From Buddleja alternifolia (taxonomy: Eukaryota; Streptophyta; Magnoliopsida; Lamiales; Scrophulariaceae): a DNA stretch of 64,000 nucleotides. The notes under the pieces are model-generated. The model made no database searches. It saw only the letters and a program-made list of their open reading frames with translations, and was not told where the DNA came from. Below, in pieces: positions 40,946 to 53,793 of the stretch. Position 1 is the stretch's first letter, and each line of letters opens with the position of its first letter. Where the stretch lies: the NCBI GenBank assembly GCA_019426215.1, contig CM033397.1, forward strand, positions 27,468,480 to 27,532,479, written 5' to 3'. The position numbers were made by a program, and so were the translations under genes.

Positions 40946-41901
40946 GGCTGTGTTTGCTTTTATTTTGGGCGTGTTTTTGGTAAAAATTTTGGTGAAATAT
41001 TTTATAAAAATTGTGTATTTTGATAAAAATATGTTTAGTTTTGTTTTGAAAAATTAGTATTTAAATTGTTTTTCGTGAGAATATGTCTGGATTAGCTATT
41101 TTGAAATAACATTTGAGTGTTTTTTTGGTAAAAATATGTTTGGTTTTGTTTTCAGATGTAACAAAAATTAATATAGTAGTCAAATCATGTAAGCGTTTGT
41201 CTAAAAAAAATTGTTTTAATGATTAATTGATGATTGAAAAGTATATTATAATATAAGTTTGAAATTATTGTAATATATATGAATGAGTATATGTATATAT
41301 ATTGGAATTGATGTGATATATTTATATATATGTATTTATATGTAATATTCATAATAATATATATACATGTATAAAATTATATATATATATATAAACATTC
41401 TAATAATGTAGAGAGAGAAGAAGAGGAAGGAAAAAGAGAGATAAAGAACGCAGAGGGAGGAGAGAGAGAGCGGAGAAAGAGGTAGGAGAGAGAGAGATGA
41501 AAAGTGGGAGGAGAGAGAGACAGACAGAGTTCTGTAGAGTGAGTTGAGGGTGAGAGAAAAAAAATAGGATTTTTTTGACCAAATATTTGGCCAAACATAA
41601 TAATATATATACATGTAGTAGAGAGAGAAGAAGAGGAAGGAAAAAGAGAGATAAAGAACGCAGAGGGAGGAGAGAGAGAGCGGAGAAAGAGGTAGGAGAG
41701 AGAGAGATGAAAAGTGGGAGGAGAGAGAGACAGACAGAGTTCTGTAGAGTGAGTTGAGGGTGAGAGAAAAAAAATAGGATTTTTTTGACCAAATATTTGG
41801 CCAAACATGAGCCCCATATTTGACTAAATAATTCCCAACCAAACAAGTTTTGGATTGGATTTTGGTGAAAAATCCAGCCCAAAACAAAACCAAACACAGC
41901 C
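40946..41901. mobile_element. PIF/Harbinger-like TIR element (956 bp) with internal duplication
   Basis: Ends GGCTGTGTTTGCTTTTATTTT and, reversed, GGCTGTGTTTGGTTTTGTTTT, flanked by CTA on both sides (40943-40945, 41902-41904). The interior carries a purine-rich block present twice, 210 bp apart. Confidence 0.75.
41411..41808. repeat. Perfect 188-bp repeat, period 210 bp, GA-rich
   Basis: 41411-41598 and 41621-41808 are identical as far as can be read by eye. Each begins with GAGAGAGAAG and ends with AAATATTTGGCCAAACAT. The unit is almost all purine on the plus strand for about 135 bp. Identity implies a very recent duplication or an assembly duplication. Confidence 0.9.
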
Positions 41902-41914
41902 CTAGTCTCTACCA

Positions 41915-42121
41915 AGACCTGCCGGTCTAGTGGTATTCATCTCCCGCTTTATATGGGAGGTCTTGGATTCGAACCCAGGCTGCCACAAGTTGTGGCTCTC
42001 CCCTTTTGTATGTAACTAGATGGAGTCTTTATGACTCAGTTGAAAACTATCCATCCGAGTTTGTCGGGCTAAATATGTAGGGTATATCACCTTCTTCTTG
42101 AATTAAAAATAATAATAATAA
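41915..42121 (+). mobile_element. tRNA-derived SINE
   Basis: A tRNA-like head has an A-box-like GGTCTAGTGGTATTC (about 41933) and a B-box-like GGATTCGAACCC (about 41967), spaced as in a pol III promoter. A non-tRNA body follows (TATGACTCAGTTGAAAAC) and then an A-rich tail ending in (AAT)n. About 205 bp in total. No clear target duplication. It lies directly between two MITEs. Confidence 0.65.
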
Positions 42122-42300
42122 TGTTACCTTTTGAAAAAGGGAAAAAAAGCTAGGCTCTGTGTTTATAATTCATTTTCAACCGTTATTTTTTTTAAACATG
42201 TGGGAAAATGAGTTTTTTTATTTTTGTGTGAAAATGAAGTATGTTTTGGTTTGGCCCTTTTTTTTTGGGGGTACATTTTTGCCACTTTTTGAAAAAGCTA

Positions 42301-42870
42301 GGCTCTGTTTGAATGTGTTTTCATTTCATTTTTAACTGTCATTTTCTAAAACGTGTGGAAAAATGAGTTTTTTTATTTTTGTGTGAAAATAATGGTATGT
42401 TTGGTGTGTTTCCGAAAATGGTTGAAATTGATAATTTGATAATGTGTGAAATGGTTGAGTTAGTTAAAAAATAATTATTATGTATATAGTATAGAAAAAT
42501 AATAAATAATATTAAATTGATTAAATATACTTTGTATGTAAAAATAACAAAAATTGACCAGGAAAAAAGTATTAAAAATATTCAAAATGAGTCTTAAAAT
42601 GTGCACAAGCCTATAAAGGTTAATACTATGTATTTTATTCCACTATATCACCCCAATTTTTGACGCAAAAAATAAATTTTTAGAAGGAGATGTGAGAGAA
42701 AGAGAAAGTTGATTGTGAATTGGTAAAGTAAAAAAAAAATATTGGAGAATGTGAAAGTAAAAATGAAAATAAGTGTATTTTCAGTTGAAAATGGTATAAA
42801 CTATGTACTTTTATTTTCAAATAAGAATGAAAATAAAAATTTGGATCGAAAAACACAAGCGAACACAGCC
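42301..42870. mobile_element. PIF/Harbinger-like MITE (570 bp)
   Basis: Ends GGCTCTGTTTGAATGTG and, reversed, GGCTGTGTTCGCTTGTG, flanked by CTA on both sides (42298-42300, 42871-42873). About 110 bp of its left end occurs once more immediately upstream (42153-42260), a partial tandem copy. Confidence 0.7.
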
Positions 42871-45289
42871 CTAGAAATCCTAGTTTTTTCCATAATCAAT
42901 TCTAAAAGAATCAATTATCTCATAATTAGTTATACAAAATATATTATACATGGGCTCTGTTATTATTATAATCCACTTATTTTTCCACCAAATTAATCCA
43001 CTTATTATTGATAATTGATAATATAAAAATATATTATATTAAAAATTGAAGGCTCGCGAGCTCCTAACATATAAAACTGGCTCGAACTCGACTCGATGAG
43101 AAGCTCGAGCTCTTGAAACACGAGTCAAGCTCACTTTGAGCCCGCTTGACTCGAGATGTAGTCCTAGTTCGGATAAGTTATACTGCAAAATATTATTATG
43201 TAAAGCTTTGTAAAAGTCGTTGATTGAGCCCTTTTTGAACGGGAAAATTTCAATTTAGCCGAAAAATATCAAGTGTTATGCACATGACACCCCAATATTA
43301 AGGATTTAAATTATTTAGTCAAATCTATTGATTATAAAATTATAAAATGATGACATGGATATACAAAACTTAAAAAATAGAAAATATCTAAAAACAATAT
43401 CTAAGAAAACCAAAAGGTTAGAAAAAAATTAAAACTATATTTTAAAATGATAAAGTTGTCTCTAAAACTTACATAAAAGTTAAAGTTATTAAAAAATATA
43501 AAAAAATTCTAAAAAATTAGGACTGATTAAAATTATATATATTAGAAAATTTTCAAAATTTAAATTAAATTATTGTTTTGAAAAAAAAAAGAATAGTTAA
43601 ATATTGAAATTATTCAATAGATTCAATATTAAATTATGTAGTAAATTTAAGTAAATGTTCAAAGTTATATCAAACTATTCAAAAATGATAAAGTATAAAA
43701 AACCATATAGTTTCAAGTGATTCGAAATTCGATCGAATTTATCCATTATTGACAAACTAAATTAATTCAATATCTAAATTTACAATAATTTTCAAAAAAG
43801 TGTTCAAGTTTATCTAAATTATATTTATTATAATATTTTAGTGAAAGTATTTTCTATTGACAAAAAAATGTTAACTGAATGTAAAATTACTTAAATTAAT
43901 CTAATAAATGTGAAATTTTTTATAAAAAATCTCAAATCAACTTTGATCATCTATGTGGTAAATTGTTTCACTAATACTATTTAAACACTTTTAATAAATC
44001 TTAATATAATTAAACCACTTTAATAAATTATAAATTATAGGGAGAAAAAGGTAAAAACTTCATCTTCCTCTGCGAGCAACGGGCTCTTTAGAAAAATGAC
44101 CTTAAGTTGATCACCTTTATCTTCAAACAATGAAGTTGTATAACCTCCATCACTTTAATGAAAACCTGAATTCCTTAAAATAGCCTTATCATAAAAATAG
44201 TATTAAATAAAATATTTATAAGAAAAAAAAATCTGCCCCAAAAGGAGTCTACTCACATCCCCACCAAAAAATTAAAAAAAATCACCATTCTCCAAACCTT
44301 ATTCTTATCCCTTTCTCATTGATCATTACCAATCAAATATTCAAATTGTGACTACCATCCTTCACTACTCTGGCTTGGAATTCTTCTAATGGACAAGGAG
44401 AAGAAAGATTGAAGAAAGTGAGATCCCAGAAGTTTGAAGAATCAAGCTCCAAAATTGGTAATGTTATCTCAAATCTTATGTTTTACCATAAAATTTGTTG
44501 TTTAAAGACTAGGTATTCATATTTAACAGTGTAATTTAAAATATCAACAAGATTGATGGTTTTTTAGCTTTTAAATCCTGAAGATCGAGATTTTCACGAA
44601 GAAGAAAATTTACAGTATTGGGGTGTTTAGATTGACTGGTCTGCCCATTCGGAATTTTGTAGTCTCTGGGCCAACAAACTTGGCAGACTGAACTACCAAT
44701 CTGCCCAGTCATTCCAGACCGGCGGTCCCCCAGACTTCTTGGTTTTCCCAGTTAGCTCATTCTGTAAAAAAAATTCTTATTTTATTTTTTTAATTTTTTC
44801 AATAGCAATAACTTTTTTTCTTGTTTGTATAGAAAAAGGTCAAAAGTTCACTTATATTATCAATATGATGGTGAGTGGAAAGAAAAAAAAAGGATGGCAA
44901 AAGGCTTGGAAGGATTCAGCAGACACGATTTTCTTCTATCAGAGACCGCTAAACATGCAAAAGCATGAAATCGCAACGAATAACAATCTTCTAAATTTCC
45001 TGTTTTGGTATGATTTTTGTGTATTTAATTATGCTTGTACTTGGAGCCCATCAATTAAAAGTGTATTTGTATTATTTTTATAGTTAGAGTTCATCAATTA
45101 TAAGTTTTATTATAATTGTATTCATATTTTGAATTGTTTATAAATTTAAGTAAATTTGTGTTTCTCAGAAAAATAAAATGACAGATCATTTCAGTTTACC
45201 GGGAAGAATAGGGTTCCAATTTGTCTTTTTTCTCAGTCTTCAAACGAGGTTGAGTTCATATTGGTCCCTTTTTCCAAACCTGCCAAGTA
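42871..45289. other. AT-rich intergenic region
   Basis: Contains the second CTCGAG-rich fragment (43045-43160). The remainder (43161-44600) is very AT-rich with no coding signal. From about 44630 words such as CAGTCTGCC and TTTTCCCAATCTACCA appear, which become regular in the array that follows. No gene is supported. Confidence 0.5.
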
Positions 45290-46700
45290 AGCTGGGGTGC
45301 CCTGTGGTCCGATTCGTCGGGGGAAGACTGAGTTTTCAATCGTTCCGATTTTCCCAATTTTTCGAGAAGATTGGAGTTCCAAACGGTTCTCTTTTCCCAA
45401 TCTACCAGGATAATTGGGTTCTGATCGAACCCTTTTTTGCTAATCTACCAAGCATTTTTGCTTAATTAGTATTATTTCATTAATGATATATATATATATA
45501 TATAACAAAATACAATCCTTAAAACTATCCAAATAAGTGCACATGTGGATAGAATCTTTTAAGTTTGTAAGTTATAAATAATAATTTATGTAATTATGCA
45601 CGTATATATATATACACACATGTACATACATTTATTATTTATATGTATATACTAATTATGTAGAGATTAATAATAAATGTATAGACATATATATATATAT
45701 ATATATACCATTACATAACTTATTTAGTTATTATTTACAAAATTATATGTCTCAATTGGCCCGATTCATCTGATTTTACTAGTCTTTTGGAAATATTGAA
45801 TTTTCGATCATTCCGGTTTTCCCAATTTTTTGAGAAGATTAGGTTCCAAATCGCCCATTTTTCCCAATCTACCATGAGAATCGGGTTTCGAACAGTCTGT
45901 TTTTGCTAGTCTGTCAAGCATATTATTTTGCTTAATTTGTATTATTTCCTTAATGATATATATATATATATATATAACAAAATACAACCATTAAGATTAT
46001 CCAAGTAAGCGCACATGTGGACAGAATCATATAAAGTTAATATGATTAATACTCATATTAATTTTATGTGATTCTGTCCACATGTAATTATTTATATGTA
46101 TATACTAATTATGTAGAGACTAATAATAAATGTATAGACATATATATATATATATATACATAATTACATAACTTATTTAGCTATAATTTACAACATTATA
46201 TGTCTCAATTGGTCCGATTCATTCGATTTTACTAGTCTTTTGAAAATATTGAGTTTTCGATCGTTCCGATTTTCCCAATTTTTCGAGAAGATTGGGGTTC
46301 CAAATTGTCCATTTTCCCCAATCTACCATAAGAATCGAGTTTCGACCGGTCTGTTTTTGCCAGTCTGCCAAGCATATTATTTTGCTTAAGTATTATTATT
46401 TTTTTTTTTTGGGACAATGTAAGTGTATTTTATTTAAACCCATCAACTTACATCAACACTTCCAGGCAGTAGTATTATTTTATTAATGACATATATATAT
46501 ATATATATAATTGTATAACAAAATACAAACCTTGGGGCTATCCAAATAAACGCACATGCGGACAATCATATAAAATTATAATAAAGATTTTTTGATGATA
46601 ATCATCAAAATTGAATAAAATATTTTGTAATCAATAACAAGTTATGTAAAGATATATATATATATATACACACACACATTTATTATTAATCTCTACATAA
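45290..46700. repeat. Tandem array, three units of about 460 bp
   Basis: A diagnostic block, GTTTTC(A/G)ATC(G/A)TTCCG followed by GAGAAGATT, starts at 45331, 45799 and 46252 (spacing 468 and 453). Each unit also holds AATCTACCA, GCTTAATTAGTATTATTTC-like sequence and a (TA)n tract. The units have diverged by roughly 10-15 percent by eye. Non-coding. Confidence 0.8.
46398..46470 (-). mobile_element. Short poly(A) retroposon tail in the array
   Basis: In the third array unit a 12-T run followed by about 60 unique bases is flanked by AGTATTATT on both sides (46389-46397 and 46471-46479). On the minus strand this is a 3' tail plus poly(A) with a 9-bp target duplication, as left by a truncated LINE/SINE insertion. 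Confidence 0.6.
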
Positions 46701-47315
46701 TTAGTATCTTATGCCAAGGCACGAGGTTACAACTGGTTTCTTATGATAAAGAACAAGTCAAGCTTCTTTTAAGATACAAAAAGTATGTACATATATTTAA
46801 CTAGAATGCAAAGGCCTTCTTGAATAACATGTAATCAATCTATTAATATTGGAAGACCCAATTGATTCGTTCATTTTATTAATCGAGTTCAAGCCCAGCG
46901 TATCAATCATATCGTTATTTTAAATTACCAGAAATTCTAAACCCTAAACCTTAAACTATAAATTCTAAATAAAATTGTAGGAAAATCATCAATCATATCG
47001 TTGTTTTATAAGAAACTTGGTTTGTTCTTTCATAAAAAGATAGGGAAAATTATTACACAATTTTATAGGGGTTTAAAAGTTACCTTTAATGCAATAGAGA
47101 GGTGTATTTGTTATACATAGAAAATGTTATGTACAATAACCAAAATACCCCTTTCGGCACTTATCAAGTAAGGTTCATTTGTCAAACGTGTCAAATAACA
47201 ATGAAGCGTATAGTCATACATATATAGGTCTAGGGGATTATTTGTTAGGTAATGAACTATATAAGGGTATTGATGTCAAATAATACACTTTCATTAACCC
47301 CTGGTAACATATATT
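46701..47315. other. Intergenic, nothing recognised
   Basis: AT-rich. Includes a short CTAAACCCTAAACC stretch near 46940 that resembles plant telomere repeat, but only about two units. Confidence 0.5.
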
Positions 47316-47770
47316 TGTTAGGTGTGTTCACTCGATGTCAACGAGAAATAGATTGTATAAGGCACTTCCTTATATTGGACAAACGTTTAATCTATTTATA
47401 GAAAGACAATTATATTCTTTGTTCATATGAATCTTTAATGCATTAATGAGTATTAAACAACAAGTCCACATGTATCAAGGTGGACTTTTCACTCCTTATT
47501 GGATAAGGAGATGGCACTGGAATAGTCTGGTACTTGAAAACTTAAAGGGGATCGCAAGTCAAAAAATCTTAATTGAGCATTAAGGTTCGACTGGTGTGGC
47601 ATATGCTTTGATAAGGAGTGTCAATCGAACACTATGAGATAGTGGGAACTTGTGCCATGGATATATCAATGGAATTGATATATTCAAACATGACTCATAG
47701 TAATCCGATCACATGGGTATTTACTCAGTGAATGTCAATGATTGGATTACTGACCATAATAGCATGCGTG
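47316..47770 (+). repeat. Truncated copia LTR (outermost layer of the nest)
   Basis: Starts TGTTAGGTGTG and follows the first about 450 bp of the LTR at 47771 closely (shared GGGTATTTACTCAGTG, TGATTGGATTACTGACCAT). It stops at GCATGCGTG exactly where the next LTR begins TGTTAGG. The rest should resume on the far side of the inserted element, outside the window. Confidence 0.8.
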
Positions 47771-49097
47771 TGTTAGGTATATGTCCTAGATGCCAATGAG
47801 GACAATAGATTGTATGGGGTATCTAATTATGTTGTACACACTTATCATTAATAGAGGCATTTATTCTTTTGTTCATATAAAACTTTATGGCATTAACAAG
47901 TATTGAACAAGCAGTCCATGTGAATCAAGGTTGACTCTTCGCCCTTTATGAAGTGGCACGGGGAGAGTCTGACACCTGATCATTTAAAAGGGGTTCCCAA
48001 GTCAAGGAGTCTTAATTGGGCACTAAGATTCGACTTGTATGACACATGCTTTGACAAAGAGTGCCAGTCGAACACTATTGCATGGTGAGAGCACATGTCA
48101 TAGATATACCAATGGAATTGATGTATTTAAACACGGCTCGTAGTAATCCGATCACATGGGTATTTACTCAGTGGCTGTCAATGATCGGATTACTGATCAT
48201 AATGGTATGCGTGAGCCTTAGACCTGAGGGGTCACGATTAATGTACTTGTGCTGTTGAATCTGTTACCAGAGTAGTTAGGCCCAAATCACCCTTTGGTGG
48301 GGCCAACCTCGAAGTGTGATCTCAATGAGTCAAGTAGCACTTATGAAGTGATCGTCAAGATGAGATTCACTGTCTCGATAGTAAACGTGAAAGTATCCTG
48401 TGCGATCATAGGTAAATGAAATTATAAATCTTTGGCCAAAGCAATGAAACTAACTCATGTAAGACATGGAGGGTAGTTTAGTAATTTCATCATGCTATGA
48501 TCTGATGCACAATATCAAGTACTGTGAGTTTGACATAAACCATGACTCTCACTTGATCTGGATACGTCAGTGAAGGGCTTATACTCATACTGTATTTATT
48601 ATCCAGAGGTTCCTAAATGATGCAATCATTTCGTACTCGATTGGGTTCCACGGGACTGGCTAGGTGACACTCACATCCTTTGGTATCCTCCCATTGCCAA
48701 TCGAGACGAACCTAAAGAGTCGCGCTATAAGAAATAAGCAGGATATCTTTTTGTGTAAATAATTTATCTTTTGAAAGACAAATTAAATTGGACGGATTGA
48801 TTTAATTGGTAAAATCAATCATTCAAATATTTAATTACATTAAATTATTTGAATTTAATTAATTAATTAGAATTAATTAATTTTATATATATATATTTGG
48901 ATTGGATTTGAATTAAATATATATATATATATTAAAAAATGGACTAAGTTGATTGGGCCAACTTAGCCCATCATGGACGTCCACTAAGGGCCAAGGAGGC
49001 GCCCCACTTAGGCTTAGGGTTTGAGGATTACTTAATCCTCAAACTGTCAAGCTAAACCTAACCCTAGCACACAATACACAAAAAGAAAAGCAAAATC

Positions 49098-52000
49098 TGT
49101 TAGGATTATGCCCTCAGATGCCATAGAGGATAGAATGTATAGGGCATATATCTTGTATTGAACTTAAACTCTTCTTAAATAAAAGGCATTATTGAGTTTT
49201 CACTTAATTCTTATCTGCATCTATAAGTTTTGTAAAACGTTTTGTTGGTCCCAAGTGGCATACGAAAGGGTCTAGAAGGGGGGGGGGTTGAATAGACCCT
49301 GAAGTCTTTTTTTTTTACTTCAAAAGATTTCGTATCAAAAGGTTTTTGGAAGCTTGAAAAGGTAGACGCTTGAAGTGTCTAACACTTGACTTAAGCGTTC
49401 ACTTCAAATATTGGTGCTTTGGCGAAACGTCTGATGAAGACTACTTTATAAAGTTAACTCAGACTTCAAGAATTGAATACTTTGACCAAGTAGGTTAAGC
49501 GTTCAGTTCTTTTAATCAGTGTTAGCACAGCGGAATGATTTTTGGAGTCTTCTCTTTGAAAGTTTTAGCGTCACAAGAGGTTTCTTTGTTGCTTAACTTT
49601 TGATTGTGTTTTACTTATGCAATGATATGATAGATGAAGGAATTGACTGAAAAGTAAATGACACAAAGTTTGTAAGGTTCGTTGGGTGGTGTAATCCCAA
49701 CTACGTCCTTCTTCTCCTTTGCACTCGGAGGCAATCCACTAAAATGATTCTCAAAGAATCACACAGAAGCTTCTACAAATTAGGGAGAGATGGATGTCGA
49801 TGACTTGAGCTCCTTGATCACACAGATTTCTGCTCCAAATCACTTCAATCCCCTTGCTTCTTTCACCCAGAAATAATGCAAGTATCCAACTTCGACTTCA
49901 CACAGATCGCGAGGCTTGGATGGAGTTTTCTAAAACGGTTTGTTTGATTTTGATGAAGTTCAAACAACTTGGGAATATCTCAGTAGGAAAGTGGTTTCCT
50001 CGAAAAGAATATTTGAGATATTTGTTGACTGTCTCAGGATTTGAAGAAAAGCAAGTGGAATGTTTTCTTGAATATTCTGGCTTTTCTGAGAATTTAAGGA
50101 ATGAGACTTCAATGCAACAACAATTTGGCTTGATAATTTTTCTCTCTTTTGGCTTGTTGTTGAAGTTCTATTTATAGGCATTCTTGGAGAAAGTGTCCGT
50201 TTGACACATGCACTGGCGCGTGTCTCTCACTTTCGCGAGTGAACAACTTTTGTCTTTTTTCCTGAAAATCTGCTGCACAAAAGTTGGTGCTGCAATCTGA
50301 GATAGTTGACAGTCCAATAGGGTGGTTTCTCCGTACGTCTGAAAGTGCTTATCACATTTAATGCTCTTATCAGCATTTAATGCATTTGGATTAAATACCC
50401 GTTGGTACTTAATGCTTTGAAAATATTTGCATTAAACTCCTTCTGGACTTAGAAATAAATTCAGGTGAAATCACTTCTGTCCCATAAGGTAACGCTTGAT
50501 ATAGCTGGTCAATTAAACGCGTGGAGACTGTTTCTTCTTTCAGAGATCAGGCGCTTGAGTCTTCGAACTTTACCACTGATAAACACACTCAGAAATTATC
50601 AGACGCTCAGCCTAAGACTACTTTGCCTATCAATCTAAAATAAAATAAAACAAAGCCTAATAAGCCTATTACAAATCTAACGCTTCAAAGCTTATACAAA
50701 TTTTTCTACCAAAATAAAACTTACATATTTTTGGGGTCTAACAAAAAGTCCTAATTGTCATCATCAAAACTTCTAACATGAAATTCCTAACACGTTTTGT
50801 CCATGTTTTTAGTGCGATCCCTCTACTTCCTATGGGATAGGAAGATTGGCACTAGAGAGATCGATCTTGATTCCTAAAATAAGTTCGCAAGTAATATGAA
50901 GTCTTTAATGGACAAATAAAGACTTCGAATACTTGTACAATCTTAGCTCCGACATGGGAGTGCCTGTACGGTATCATGGGATGATAGAAGATTAAGATTG
51001 TAGACACGTCAGTGGACCTGATATGTTCGAACACGACTCGCATCGGTTCTGTCACATGGGTTTTCACTCTGTGACTGTCAATGATGGAACTGATTATGCG
51101 TAATAGGTATATGTGAACTTTTGACCTGAAGTATCAGGCTAAAGATGCACTTGTGACGTCAAGTCTTTCACTAGAGTAGTTAGACCCAATCCACCCTTTG
51201 GTGGGGTCAACCTCGAAATGCGGACTTGATGGGTAAGTGGTAATCTTAGTAGATATCTAATATGGGATTTATTCTCTCATAAGTGAATGAGTATGTACCC
51301 TATGTAATTATAGATAAATAGAGATCAAAGTATTTGGCCAAAGCAAATGAGACGATTGTGCTTAGCACTAAATCGATCTCAATGATCTCGTATTTATTAT
51401 GATTCATACATATGGTCAAGTCCAGTGAGCTTGACATAACCATAACTCTCACTTGACCGGGGAACGTGAACAAAGGGTTTATACATATACTGTATTTACG
51501 ATTGGAAGGTTTCAGAATGATCCTATCATTCGTTTTCGTTTGGGTTACGAAGTGGGCCATGTGGCTAGCTAGGTGTTACCCACTTCCTTTGGTTTCCTTT
51601 CATTGCTAAATGAAACGAACCTAAAGAGTCGCGCTAAAGGATTGACAAAGAAAAATGAAGAAAAAAGAATTTCTATTATTTATTTTGGGAGTTTTAATTT
51701 ATTGAATAAATTAATTATAAATTATTAATTATTCATTAGATGAAATAATTAATTATAATGATAAAATTAATTATTAATTAATTTCCTTGTGAAATATATT
51801 AATGAATTAATTTATCTAATTAATTTGGTTATTTAATTAATTAATTTATTTATTGAATATAATAAATTATTAATTGAAATAAAAAATGAATTAAACAAAA
51901 TAAATCCTGGGCTAAATAAGGAGTCCAATTGGACGCCTATGAGGCCTCAAAGTGGCGTCTTTGAGAGGCCACATATTAGGGCTCTTTTGTTTTGACTTGT

Positions 52001-52429
52001 TCAATAAGTCATGGGGTATATAAGGACTCTTTCACTTAGAACAAGTAAGAAGAAGAATACACAACTCTCAAAAGAAAGAAAAATATTCCTCCCCTTCTCT
52101 ATACTTAGCCGTCGACCATAGAGAAAGAAGAAAGAGGATTTTTCGTTTGTTGATTCGTGCGTGACGATTTAGAGACGATGTATTTTCGTTGTTCGGATCA
52201 AGTTTAAGTTTGAAGAATCAAACCAAAGGATTGAAGATTTGGAAGCTTCAGTATTTCGAATTTTGGAGAAGAAGAAGTTTTTCTCCATCATCATATTCAT
52301 ATTAACAAGTAAGTTTTATTCGTTATACGCTTTTAGATTCAATTATGCGAATTAGAGTACCAATTGGGTTTTCGTTTTTAATTTTTGAAATCCTTCCGCT
52401 GCGTTTATGCTTTCGAATGAAACCCAACA
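49098..52429 (+). repeat. Solo LTR nested in the copia 5' LTR
   Basis: Starts TGTTAGGATTATGCCC and ends AAACCCAACA, flanked by the perfect 5-bp duplication AAATC (49093-49097 and 52430-52434). Without the solo LTR nested inside it, it is about 1.78 kb. It belongs to the same broad LTR family as its host (shared start, CACATGGG, ACCCTTTGGTGGGG). A TATA-like GGTATATAAGGACTC lies at about 52016-52030. Confidence 0.9.
49243..50791 (+). repeat. Solo LTR of an unrelated family, third nesting level
   Basis: 1549 bp, TGTTGGTCCC...TTCCTAACA, flanked by the perfect 5-bp duplication CGTTT (49238-49242 and 50792-50796). A TATA-like TCTATTTATAGGC is at 50168-50180. No internal domain. Strand inferred from the position of the TATA motif. 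Confidence 0.9.
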
Positions 52430-52699
52430 AAATCCTTTTCCCTCTACTCTTGCTAGCAGTCCACCTTCATCAAAGGAGAGTCCCGGGAGCTTTTGAAGTC
52501 TCGTTTTGCGTGAGGCTTTAGAGACAGGAATTCATCAGAGTTGCTGTTACGCAAATTCCAAATTAACGAATCAATAAGGTATTTGATTACGTTTATATTT
52601 TCGTAAATTATTGAAAATCATCAAACCCACGTTAAAGTGATTCGACTCTAGGAATTCTTTTTATTTCCTTTGCGTTTTCATTTATAGGATTCTTAACAG

Positions 52700-52711
52700 T
52701 GGTATCAGAGC
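52700..52711 (+). promoter_or_regulatory. Copia primer-binding site
   Basis: TGGTATCAGAGC, the canonical site complementary to the 3' end of initiator-Met tRNA, one base after the LTR end TTAACA. Confidence 0.9.
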
Positions 52712-52928
52712 TGACTTTAACGCATTTGATGATTTTTTGCGTTTGAAATTATGTTGGCTATTTTAATTTGGAATTAAAATCTGAAATTTTGCATGATTTA
52801 TATTTGATAATGAATTTGAAATTTTAGAATCCATGTTTCTCCTCGAAATCGTTGCCGTACAACCACCGGTTATATTTTGGTTTATTTTACTTGGTTTATT
52901 TTCTGCAATTATATCTCTCTTTCTTAAA

Positions 52929-53511
52929 ATGGTTAATAACGCACTCAAAGTTTTGCTTGAAAAGAATGTCTTGAATGGACAAAACTTCTCTGATTGGAAC
53001 AGAGGACTGAGGACTGTCCTCAATGATGAAAATCCCGAGTATATGTTGCAATTGGATTGACTACCAAGGCTTGGGGTCAACGAGGATGATTCGGTCAAAA
53101 TGACATACTCAGATTGGGTTTCTGATGCTCGTAGAGTCAGGGATTATATGTTGAGCTCTATGTGTGGCAAGTTACAGCATATGCATGAGAATATGGATAG
53201 TTCTAAATCAATCATGCTGCACTTGGAGGAGCTGTTCGGGGAATGCGAAAAGTTTGTTAGATATTATGTATCTAAAGAACTGTTCAGCACAAAGATGAGA
53301 GAGCATGAGGACGTTAAGGATCATGTTTTGAAAATGATCTCCGTGTTAGAGAGGCTGCGGTGTATGGAGTTCTACATGGATTTTCACCTTTAGGTGGACC
53401 TCATTCTCCAATCACTCCCTAGATCCTTCTCGGATTCCGTCATCAATTTTGACATGGATGACGTTGAGGGAGCACTCTTGGTACTTATGAGCAAGCTGAA
53501 AATTGCACAAC
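52929..53511 (+). pseudogene. Copia gag, N-terminal part
   Basis: MVNNALKVLLEKNVLNGQN then NFSDWNRGLRTVL is the start of a UBN2-type copia gag. A frame break near 53060 is followed by SDWVSDARRVRDYMLSSM and LHLEELFGE (53100-53393). After a stop the same frame continues with LQSLPRSFSDSVINF to about 53510, where the Athila-like element is inserted. Gag resumes at about 59355 (KTDTCLHYHETG at about 59467-59502), its zinc knuckle again interrupted. Confidence 0.8.
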
Positions 53512-53701
53512 AACTGATATATGTTATTTTTACACAAGTTTTACCCCTTTTATCAACTTGATTTTGATTGTTTCTTTAATAATTTGATCACATATGATGT
53601 TTTGAACCCGGTTTGCTTTGACTTTTCAGATTGGGTTAACAGCCGGAGGAAAGAGCAAGAACCGAAGGCAAAATGAAATAATTTTTGGAACTTTTCAAGG
53701 C

Positions 53702-53766
53702 AACGCCGCGGCGTTCAACAAGCGAACGCCGCGGCGTTCACAAGCAGTAGCCAACGCCGCGGCGTT
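53702..53766. promoter_or_regulatory. Cluster of three AACGCCGCGGCGTT palindromes in U3
   Basis: The perfect 14-bp core AACGCCGCGGCGTT occurs at 53702-53715, 53725-53738 and 53753-53766. The middle one extends to the 16-bp palindrome GAACGCCGCGGCGTTC. The last ends 19 bp before the TATA box. This is what a repeated binding site for a dimeric protein looks like; the factor is unknown. Confidence 0.7.
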
Positions 53767-53785
53767 CGAGGCGGCAGTGTTGGCC

Positions 53786-53793
53786 TATAAATA
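53786..53793 (+). promoter_or_regulatory. TATA box of the Athila-like 5' LTR
   Basis: TATAAATA in CCTATAAATACC, just downstream of the palindromes. The same arrangement is seen at 58381-58388 in the 3' LTR, which supports it as the pol II promoter. Confidence 0.7.

Noticed and set aside
41336..41915. Three overlapping long minus-strand frames, rich in Ser/Leu
   Set aside because: They are translations of the complementary strand of a duplicated GA-rich block inside a MITE; low complexity, not genes.
45178..45465. 95-codon plus-strand frame
   Set aside because: Part of a tandem non-coding repeat; homologous units at 45.8 and 46.25 kb do not keep the frame.
46935..46960. Telomere-like CTAAACCCTAAACC
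   Set aside because: Only about two units; not enough for an interstitial telomeric repeat.
49854..50177. 107-codon plus-strand frame inside the solo LTR
   Set aside because: Lies wholly within LTR sequence just upstream of the TATA-like motif; composition not protein-like and no known domain.
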